This document shows positions 11,868-21,028 of a stretch of DNA of 64,000 nt, piece by piece; position 1 is the first letter of the stretch, and the number at the start of each line of letters is the position of its first letter. Origin of the DNA: Ryuthela nishihirai (Eukaryota > Arthropoda > Arachnida > Araneae > Heptathelidae); NCBI GenBank assembly GCA_038380435.1, contig JAWZYU010000009.1, forward strand, positions 63,331,901-63,395,900, given 5' to 3'. The notes below the pieces were generated by a model. The model had not been told where the DNA came from. It worked only from the letters and a program-made list of their open reading frames with translations, and did no database searches. The position numbers and the translations under genes are program-made.

Positions 11868-14800
11868 GACCTGTAAATGGTAGCTAGGCGTAAACTGGAA
11901 GGAGCGCTGTGTACCAAACCCTAGTGATGATGCACAGAACCGGCCAGGTCTAGCACCTAATGTCCGACCTTGATTTCTCGTGGTGCAGGTCGTTAGTTAC
12001 CTTTCAAAAGAGATATTCTCTTTTGGAAGGGAACGAAAGGGGAGGGCTGTCAGTTCAGTATGGCCTACTGATCTGGTAATCAATGGCCACTTTTTTCTTT
12101 TTTTTCAAACCTGCTGAGGAGTGGTCAACTTCACAGGGTCCTGGTGCTGACCATTTATACCTACTAGACTGGACTTGTTTTTGGATTTGAGCTTGATTAT
12201 GGATCCTGGACTTGCTGCACTGGTGGGCCTTTGTTGTGGGAGAATCTGCTGCTGTGTTTTCTGTTTGCTTCTGGGTTGCCAGCCCTAAGTGAACAGAAGC
12301 ATGGGATACCTTATATCAGCTAGTGGATAATCCTAATCAGAGGCCATCGCAGGTACCTGAACCTTACTTAGCTAGTTGGGCATCGTCAAGCCTAAACTGG
12401 AGTAATGTGTCTCAGGCAGGCCATATGGCTCTTGAAAAAGTCCACTTGAAAAGGTGGTGCCTGAAGTTCATACCAGCATCGGTGACTTCAGCCTTTAGTG
12501 GAGGAGGAACAGATCTTTGCCCCATGCCTGCGATCAGGGGGCTCTTTCATATTTTTGGCTCTACCTATCTCAATAAACCTAGTTTCTTTAAAAATCCTAC
12601 TAATCATTTTCTCTCTGCAGGAACGTGGAACGTGAGGACATTACATAGAGATTATTCTCTTGATGTCCTCATGCAGGAATTCCAGCGTTATAACCTAGAT
12701 ATTCTAGGCTTCCAAGAGACCAGATGGACAGGTAAAGGTGAGATACTTAAAAATAACTTTAAATTTCTCTTTACAGGGAGGGAGGATGGAAATCATCACC
12801 AAGGTGTGGGTCTGCTGCTCAGCAGACATGCTAGTGATGCTCTTCTGGGATATGAGTGCATTAGTGAAAGGTTTCTTACAGCAAATTTTCAGACAAGCAT
12901 TAAAGTCTTGAATATTATCTGCTGTTATGCTCCCACTGAAGATGCCGAAGAGGATGAGAAGGATCGGTTTTACGGACAACTTCAGGATATTTTGAATTCT
13001 GTCAAGAAAGGAGATATTACCCTTTTTCTAGGTGACTTCAATGCCAAAGTTGATACTGACTCTGACCTTTAGGGAGAGGTGATAGGCCCTTTTGCTATTG
13101 GTAGCTGCAATGGCAATGGTCAACGTCTCCTACACGTAAGTAAACTAAATGGTTTCAGAATAACTAACACTTATTACAAACACCGCGACATATATAAACA
13201 TACATGGGTTTCACCTGATGGGCTGCATAAGAATATGATTGATTATGTATTAATTAACAGCAAATGGGCTAGTTCTGTTAGGAATACCAGGGCATATAAG
13301 GGAGCTGAAATTGGATCTGACCATTACCTTGTTAAAAGTGTGTTGCAACTTAAACTTAAAAAGTGTTGTACTAAAGTTAAAAAAATTACCTTTAATACTG
13401 AAGCTCTGAAAGACCCAGTTATAGCTACAACTTACTATGATAGGTTACTTAGTCATTATGACAGTCATGGTTTGCTTACTACTGAAATTGAGAACGAATG
13501 GAGCCGTTTTAAACAGGCTTTTTTTTAAACTAACAGTATTCTTTTAGGAAAAAAGGAGCAGAGTAGACAGAATTATCTGAGTGATAAGGCACTTAAGCTT
13601 ATTTCTGAAAGAAGGAACTGCAGGAATGTCCTTAATCAATACCCTACTAGTCCTAATAGAAAGCATTACAGAGAACTTAATAAACGTGTAAAAGATCAGT
13701 TAGCTGCTGATAAGAATTTTTGGCTTGATGGTTTGGCTGACAAAGCCGAGGAAGCAGTTAGACAGCACTACAGCAGAGAGCTGTATCAGATAGTTAATGT
13801 TTTGTGTGGTAGAAAACGGACAGGTATACAAGGATTGAAGGATAAACAAGGTAAGGTTATAGAAGGGGAGGAATCTGTCGTGGCTAGGTGGGCCGAGCAT
13901 TTCAGTGATGTTCTAAACAATATAGTTAGTTCTTCTCCCATTGTTTGCAATGATGACAGATGCATTGGTGGCTTTAATGTTGGCCCTATAACACAATCTG
14001 AAGTTATTTTGGCTGTTTCTAAACTTAAACTTCATAAATCCCCAGGGGTAGATGAAATTACTACATAAATGCTCAGAGCTGGGAAAGTTTCGGTTACCAC
14101 TTGGATGACTGAAATTTTGAATACCTTTTATGATAAAGGCATGGTTCCTAAAGATTTTACCAGAGCTATTGTTATCCCTATTTTCAAAAAGGGTGATCGC
14201 AGATCTTGTGATAACTATAAGGGTATCAGCCTACTCTCTGTTCCAGGGAAAGTTCTTTCCATGATTGTGCTTAATAGAATTAAGAATCTGGTTGACAGGC
14301 AATTGCGTGATGAGCAAGGTGGATTCAGAAGTAATAGGGGATGTGTAGATCAGATATTTGCACTTAGGCAAATTCTTGAGAAATGTTTAGAGTTTCAGAA
14401 GCCTTTGGTTGCTAGCTTTGTTGATTTCAAAAAGGCTTTTGACTCTGTGGATCTTCATAATTTGTGGTTGATTGTGAAATTATATGGTATACCAGACAAG
14501 TTAGTTAACATAATGAAGGCTCTCTATAATAACACTGAGTCATGTGTGAGAGTTGGTATGGCTTGTAGCAATTGGTTTAGCATTACTTCTGGTGTTCGAC
14601 AAGGGTGCATTTTGTCTCCTTTTCTCTTTAGTTTGGTTATTGATTATGGTATGCGAAATTCACTTCAAGGGAAAGATTTTGGCCTTAAATGGGCTGGAGA
14701 TACGAAGATTTCTGATTTAGGTTATGTTGATGATTTAGCCCTTTTGGCAAATGATGTTGATGAGATGAACTCTTTCATTCGAGCTGTTGATGAGACTGGT

Positions 14801-15526
14801 AGTAGAGTAGGTTTGGTTATAAACAGAGAGAAAACTAAAGTGATGAAAATTGGTCAGGCAGGTTGTGATTCAATTCATCTGAATGGTTGCAGTCTTGATC
14901 AGGTGTCACAGTTTAATTACTTTGGGAGCTACGCAACAGATAATGGTGATGTGCGGCATGAGATTAACAGACGAATAGGGATTGCTGCCGGGACTTTTAA
15001 GAATCTATGGAGATTGTGGAGAAATAGGCGTATACACCTAAAGACTAAAATTAGACTGTATAATAGTTTGGTTCTTTCTAGGGTTAGTTATGGTAGTGAA
15101 ACTTGGACGCTGTGTAAACAAGATAACAGGAAACTAGATGCTTTTGATTCTAGATGCTTATGTCGTATCTTGGGTATTAGATGGTTTAACTTTGTAACTA
15201 ATGATGAGGTTAGGCAAAGGAGTCTGCAACCTCCTTTAAGCAGCATATTATGCAGAGAGAGACTCCGCTGGTTTGACCATGTTGCCCGTATGGATAATTA
15301 TAGATTGGCGAATTGGGTTATGAACAGTGTGCCTAGAGGCCTCAGAAAGAGGGGGAGACCTAGGATGCGGTGGGCAGACAATGTCAAACAGGACCTTGTT
15401 AGAATTGGTGTGCAGTGGCCGGATGCAGCAGATGTAGCTCTGGACAGATATGCTTGGAGAATTAAACTGCGCGGTTTGGTTGGACCTCCGTAGCCCATGG
15501 CGGCTTGAGGATGATGATGATGATGG
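11868..15526 (+). mobile_element. RTE-clade LINE copy 1, apparently full length
   Basis: This 3.66-kb non-LTR retrotransposon has a 5' untranslated region of about 450 bp, one long frame (endonuclease then reverse transcriptase) and a 3' end of (GAT)n rather than poly(A), which suits the RTE clade. A near-match of 9 in 10, AAGTCAACAG at 11858-11867 and AAGTCGACAG at 15527-15536, is the likely target duplication, and the stretch between them defines the element. The 5' region includes a small hairpin at about 12005-12025. It is the only one of the three copies that keeps the 5' region. Copies 2 and 3 match it closely, by eye roughly 95%. Confidence 0.8.
12323..15493 (+). pseudogene. RTE ORF: endonuclease-reverse transcriptase, three nonsense codons
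   Basis: The product would nick target DNA with an APE-like endonuclease and copy its own RNA at the nick. The endonuclease shows GTWNVRTL and QETRW near the start, YAPTED, GDFNAKV and a SDHYLVKS motif with the catalytic SDH. The reverse transcriptase shows FVDFKKAFDSV, GVRQGCILSPFLF and YVDD where copies 2 and 3 have YADD. The C-terminus has GRPRMRWADNVKQDL. All parts lie in one frame. Compared with copy 2, only three changes stop it: TAG at 13070-13072 (for Trp), TAA at 13526-13528, and TAA at 14066-14068 (for Glu). No frameshift is needed. The last 474 codons (14069-15493) are open and span most of the reverse transcriptase. The ATG at 12323 is the longest choice; the true start may be later. 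Confidence 0.8.
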
Positions 15527-15536
15527 AAGTCGACAG

Positions 15537-16564
15537 ATTTTCGTATTAGAAAAGCGCGATGCCATTTCAAAAGCAATTTGCAAACAGAAATTTTGAATAA
15601 ATTTTAGATTATTTTGTGGAAAGTCCCGCAGTGGAAATGACACGAGAATTTTATTTATTGTGTATTACACTTTTAAATAATGAATAGAAATAAAAGAAGC
15701 TTTTACAAATTTTGAAAGTCTGAATCTACTAATCACGGAAGATTATCTCTGTCATTGGTCCAACTATAGGACTGCAGGTGGCATCTGTCCCACAACCTCT
15801 CGCTTTCCAGCTTGCATGATTGTTTGTTAATTTGTTTTATTTCTATAACAGAGAAAAATAATTTTATTTAATTTCGAAGCATAACAGAAATGCGTTTTCG
15901 AACTCTTTGTGTTGTTTTGCCTGTATTACGTTTACGTTAAACAGCAGATTGTCTGACCACGTCGGTAAGTCTTTTTTTAGTGGATCTTTATTCCCAAAAC
16001 TGCCTATATCATTTGACTCTCAAAGCTAAAAGTTTTTCTGCAGGGAAGTGAAAAGAAAATTTAGCAAATATAAATGTAAATCATTCAGTCGTTATAATGG
16101 TTTTACATCATAAAATTATCAGAACACAACATAAAAATATCAGCTAAATATCTTTTTTTTTTCAAGTGTAGGCCCATCCAACCCGTGGCTCATGAGTTGC
16201 ATGCGGTTCATTGCAAACGAACATGCGGCTCATAAAATAATCATCATAATAATCTCATTCTTCCATTGATTTGACTAAACATTTTTAGGTGTGTAACTAA
16301 ATGATTTTTTTTTCAATTCACAGTTCTCATTAAAAATGTATATTTTTAGTTTCCAAACAACTTATTTTTCTTGATTCTATTAAATTTATTTCTCTTTTCA
16401 AATCATTACATATTAGAAATATATGCTTTCGTTTTTATGTAGAGAATGTTTCCTGCAGCTCTTTGAGAATATATTTTTATTTCTAACGGCTCTTCGCTAA
16501 GTTCGGTTTCAACTTACTTTTAAGTCTGATAAACATATCTATTACAAATATGTTTATTGGGATT
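15537..16564. other. Unassigned AT-rich DNA, possible worn hAT-like remnant
   Basis: Around 16160-16240 the sequence (CCCGTGGCTCATGAG, then ATGCGGTTCA, ATGCGGCTCA) resembles end regions of non-autonomous hAT elements, but I found no matching opposite end or target duplication. Otherwise nothing recognised. Confidence 0.4.
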
Positions 16565-16577
16565 GCATTAAATATAA

Positions 16578-16845
16578 TGTAAGGGCCGGGGGTGGCTCAG
16601 TCGGTAGAGCGCCAGGCTCGTAATCTGTAGTTCCCAGGTTCGAGTCCCAGCTGGGTCAGTGTTGAAATTTATCTTCACAAAACTCCCCACCTTTGCCCAC
16701 GATCAATAGGGGACACCGCTGGGCTTGTGTAATAGGACGCCGTTAAGCTCGTGGTCCCGTGTGCGGGAGAGCCGTGTACATACCCTGTGCACGTTAAAGA
16801 ACACACTGGATTGCCTTGACAGGAGGCTACAATCTGTCTCCCAAC
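16578..16845 (+). repeat. SINE A copy 3, 3'-shortened, with 13-bp target duplication
   Basis: The head is well preserved (TGGCTCAGTCGGTAGAGCGC; B box GGTTCGAGTCC). The body lacks about 30 bp after GGGCTTG and stops at CTGTCTCCCAAC, so the usual last ~110 bp are absent. The exact duplication GCATTAAATATAA at 16565-16577 and 16846-16858 shows that this shortened form is what inserted, or that the tail was lost at insertion. Confidence 0.85.
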
Positions 16846-16858
16846 GCATTAAATATAA

Positions 16859-17566
16859 GAGGTAGTTAGTTGTTAATCGGATGTACATCTTTCATAATTG
16901 TTTCGAAATTTAGATAAAAGATTCGTAAGGAATGCCGAAACTGTTGAAAGAAGTTTTAGTTGAAAAAATGTCCTTTGATATTAATTCTTTTTTATCACTG
17001 TCGTAAATGTAAAATAAATGGAAAAACATACGCTTTTTTTTAAATAGTGTCTTAAAAATGTACCGTTATTAAGAGAAAATAATAGGAGTAAAGATAGATC
17101 TAGTTTGAAGATTGACTGACCTTAGTGATCCGCTTGAAAACTGTCCGGGGTCACAGAAGAAAAGAATTTGGCTCGACTGACCTTTGTGATGTTTCCTGGT
17201 TTATGAAACTACAGCTAGGTAATAAGTGGTATTATTATTTAAAACAAGTCCCTTCCAGCTTTCGTCTCTTGTTTACTACAAACCCGATCTGCGGTCGGAG
17301 TCTGCGGTCGATTTTTTATCCTCTATATGCTTTACAATTGGGCGATGCTTTTTCTACTTCATTGTAGCCCGTTCTCTGATATTCAGGTTCTCTCACCATG
17401 TGATCATCCACATCCAGCAATTATTGCATAACTCGTAGGGAAAATGAGTACTTCGTTTAATGATCGTAAATATTTATTTACATTTTTTTTTTGGTCGGCA
17501 CTTGGTGGAGCTTTCATACTTTCAAGAAAAGACGTCTTTAAAGCCACCTTCGTACTGAAAAAGCGT
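16859..17566. other. Unassigned AT-rich DNA
   Basis: No recognised gene or repeat; two overlapping short frames at 17125-17438 carry no motif. Confidence 0.45.
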
Positions 17567-17838
17567 AGTGCACTTTTTTGCCCACAGTGTTGTAAAGGGC
17601 AGGCCACAAGGACTCCGAGGGCTCAGAAAAGGTTGGTGAACGGGACCCGTTGGTCAGCTGTTGGGAGACAGATGGTAACTTCCCCTCAAAGACATCCAGC
17701 ATGCTCTATAACGTGCATAGATGTCTCTCCCGCACATGGGTCCACAGCTTAACGTCCCATCTGACGGACAGTGGTACTTCCAAGCCTATCGGTGCCCCCT
17801 ATTGATCACGTTACCCACTGAGCCATCCTCTCCAAATC
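17567..17838 (-). repeat. SINE A copy 4, partial and diverged
   Basis: Read on the minus strand it contains the core (GACGTTAAGC complement at about 17748-17757), the CATCTGTCTCCCAACAG complement at about 17660, and the tail GCACTTTTTTGC at its left edge. The tRNA head is reduced to a few bases around ACCCACTGAGCCA. No clean target duplication seen. Confidence 0.75.
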
Positions 17839-19762
17839 TGGTTGCGTGTTTGTCTATATGTTTGTATGTTGAATGAGAAACCAGGGAAACTAACAGAGCT
17901 TCTAAATATATCCATTTTTTAAAGGAATTAAACCATAATTGTTCTACTCAAACAGTGAGAGAGGGGGGCAGTTTCAAACTAGACTCATACGCATAAACAC
18001 AACTTTATTTATTCACGTGTCACAACCACAAAACTCACTGAAAGTTTGCATGAGTTTCCAAACGTGTAGAATTATCAAGTTGTTTTCTGGTCTAGGTCGC
18101 ATCCACGTTCAACGTTGAACTTCGTCGTTTCCCTAGGAGCTTTAAAAACAAAAAGTGCCCTTTCTTCATGTTAAATCTCCCTCATACTATTGTTCCTCTT
18201 TGTTTCTAGTTCTCTACGAATTCCATCCAACTTTTGAACCTGTTTCTTGACTTTCCGTTCTTGTAATTGTTTCACGTGGTCTTATATGGAATACGAAATT
18301 TCATACCTCTTCCCATGGGCTGAGGAGTGGTCGAAAATTCTTAATTCTTAGTCACTCAAGAAGGGGAGGTAACCATCTTCAGATGACCACATTCGGTCAC
18401 TGCAGGAGGTCACCCTTCTTAGATGACCACATTAGTACTCAGAAATAATAATCATGTATCTGATTACAGTCTACTATTCTCACCAACCCTGTATTCAGCT
18501 TGAAATCCAATATTTATATAAATGATCGCTGCTTAGCGATTCAAGTATCTTGTTTCTATAGAAATTTGGACGCAAATGAAATAAAAAATAACGCTCGAAT
18601 TACATTACATGAAAACGTGTGCTGCGTGCAATACACAGACAGTTATTAAATTCCTTTCTTTTAGAAAGTAAAAACATTGACAGCAGGAAAAACAGAATAG
18701 CGAATACAAAATAGTATCAAAACTAAAAAATAATACAGTGTCCGAAAAATAATGGCGGGGTTTCGAGAACCAATATCTGGGAAAATAATACATACTCAAA
18801 AAAGTGAATTTTAGTTGAAACCGTACCTCAAATAGTTTTGAACACAATGTGCACCGTTCATAACCCTGAATATATGAAATGGATATTCCACTTTTTGCCA
18901 TACATGCTGCAACATATTGTTACAAATCAAATGGATGAAACTGAGCGTGAGTTCAATTAATTAGATTATAACAATGATAATTCTAAAACAATGTTATATA
19001 TTACAAAAATATGGATGAAATCATTTATACAACTAAATTCAACCAATGCTTATCATGTATATGAACAAATCTAAAATCTATCGAGAATCTTACAAACAAC
19101 TAAATGTAATTATATACCAAGTAACTTTTCTTATAGAAAAGTTAAGACTAGCTCTGTCTGTTTGACTAACATATTATCTCCTCATTTTTATTGCCAAGTT
19201 TCTTGTATAACCTTCACTTCAGCGTAAACAATCCTGTATCTTTTTTACTAGTTTTACTAACAAAATTCTACACAAATTAACTCTTTTAACCTCCCGCGCA
19301 CTCACCACATAAAATACTTCTTTAGATTACTTTGTCACGTAAAAACAGACTAACTACGTTTCTTTTTTGCACTCCAACTGCGCTTCTTAACAAAACTTTT
19401 ATTCCTTATTCTTTTTGTCAAGTCGTTCGATGTCGTTAATGACGTAATCTCACCTGAAACATATGTGAGCGTCCATGACGCGTTTATCATAAATTCATTG
19501 TAGCACGTTCATCTGTCGTAACAATATGTAGCTCTTGTTTTTTGCTCAGCTTCTCTTATTCTGGCTTTCAAATGATTCAGGTCTCGATTTTGTCCGTGTA
19601 AATATAATTCTTTACAAAGCCCCACAGGGAAAAAACAAGAAGTGTCAAATCAGGACCCCCATGGTGCTCACAGAACCACGAATTAGTACATTTCTTTCTG
19701 AATATCATTTTCATGCGAAACCATTTTAGCACTTGTTTCGAATTTCTTTCTTATTTTTGTCG
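17839..19762. other. Unassigned DNA
   Basis: A short direct repeat around AGATGACCACATT occurs near 18381 and 18421. No coding region is recognised; a 98-codon minus-strand frame at 18605-18901 has no known motif. Confidence 0.45.
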
Positions 19763-19771
19763 CTCCCAAAA

Positions 19772-20215
19772 AATCTTGCAATCTGTAGTTCCCAGGTTTG
19801 AGTCTCGACTGGGCCAGCATTGAAAATTATCTCCACAAAACTTCTCGCCCTGTCCTCTGTCAGAAGGGAACACCGATGAGATTGGAAAGGCCATCGTCCG
19901 TCAGATGGGATGTTAAACCGTGGTCTCCTGTGTCCCGTGGACGAATGGTTAGCCCACTTGGCTACTGATCCTGGGTTCGAGCGCCGGGTAAAGCAGGGAC
20001 GTTGTGATGTTTTTCTGCTGACGAGGAGAGCCATACCCTTTGTCCCTTTAAAGAAAACCCTGGAGGCCTCGATGGGAGGCTTCCATCTGTCCCGCAACAA
20101 CTGTTCAGAGGGTCCCCTTCCCCAAACCTTTTCTGAGCCCTTGGGAGTCTTGTGACCCGTTTCATTTAGCACGTTGTGTGCAATAAAAAAGCCGCTAAGA
20201 GGTAAAAGAACCCAA
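19772..20215 (+). repeat. SINE A copy 5 with SINE B tRNA part embedded
   Basis: The 5' end starts within the tRNA head (CAATCTGTAGTTCCCAGG), so the first ~45 bp are missing. The body runs to the tail CGCTAAGAGGTAAAAGAA. The 9-bp duplication CTCCCAAAA at 19763-19771 and 20216-20224 flanks the whole unit. In the middle, about 19931-20022, the SINE A text is replaced by the tRNA-like module of SINE B, after which SINE A resumes at GAGAGCCATACCC. Confidence 0.8.
19931..20022 (+). repeat. SINE B tRNA-like module inside SINE A
   Basis: It reads CCCGTGGACGAATGGTTAGC, CTTGGCTACTGAT and GGGTTCGAGCGCCGGG, then TTTTTCTGCTGA. This is the head of SINE B as seen at 7396, without the SINE B 3' body. It sits at the position where other SINE A copies read GGTCCCGTGTGCGGGAGAG. 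Confidence 0.7.
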
Positions 20216-20224
20216 CTCCCAAAA

Positions 20225-21018
20225 GTAGTCATTCTTTAAAGGTTACACACGTATCCCAACTACATTTGCATTGACATTAATCATATCTCAGAATTTCCAT
20301 GAAGGATAAAAATAGTTTACGAATTATTCAAATGGCTAAGTTTGGACTCACTGTAACGCTAATGGATAAAAGGAAAAATAGATAAATATATGTAAATAAC
20401 ATGCAGAATTACAGTGAAAGGCAAAAGGAAAATTTCAAAAGCGAAATCGAAATAATGAATGGAGTTTGCAATCAAGCGGAACAATGTATTCAGTTGACGT
20501 TTTTCAAGCACTACGATCGTATGTATGAAGTTGTAACAAGATAGACGTTTAAAAAGCTATAACAAGGCTATTCGTTTGAATTGTTTGGCAGATAGTTCCC
20601 GAATTTTTTTTTCGGTAGAATAAGAAGTATAAGGTCAAAGGTACGGACAGTATTAAAATTGGATTGTATTACTTCTGAGCAGCACATTTGTGGCAAATGT
20701 GTGCACATGGAACTGGTAACTTGTGAAATTAATATGTGATAGCGAAAATATTTTCAGATCGGGAAATAAGGCCAGCATTAAATCCAGTAATATAGTTGTC
20801 TCGATTACTCTTGCTTTCAATAATCTTACCATTCTGTTTTTTATATATATATGTATAATTATTTACTCTCTAATACAACTACTTTTTGTTTTGCTCTCTA
20901 GCAAGTTTCTTTGCTTTATCAGACGTGGGGAAATCCTAATATGACGAAAAAGAGGTTTAATTAATTTTCAAAATCTTATCAGCACTTAACTCATTATTTT
21001 GTTTATTAAGCTCGCTGT
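20225..21018. other. Unassigned DNA holding the donor of a local duplication
   Basis: No coding sequence is recognised. The stretch 20475-20605 reappears identically at 21029-21159, at the 5' end of RTE copy 2. Confidence 0.6.
20475..20605 (+). repeat. 131-bp direct repeat, upstream copy
   Basis: Compared by eye, all 131 bases match 21029-21159. The upstream copy continues naturally into flanking DNA (GAATTTTTTTTTCGG), whereas the second copy switches to LINE sequence after GAATT. The upstream copy is therefore probably the original. Confidence 0.9.
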
Positions 21019-21028
21019 AATGCTCTAT

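Noticed and set aside
12704..12979. Minus-strand frames within RTE copies
   Set aside because: They are shadows of the plus-strand endonuclease-reverse transcriptase frame and recur only because the copies are similar.
13520..13535. Frameshift in RTE copy 1
   Set aside because: The distance to the next shared bases equals that in copy 2, so the T-run change is a substitution creating a stop, not an indel.
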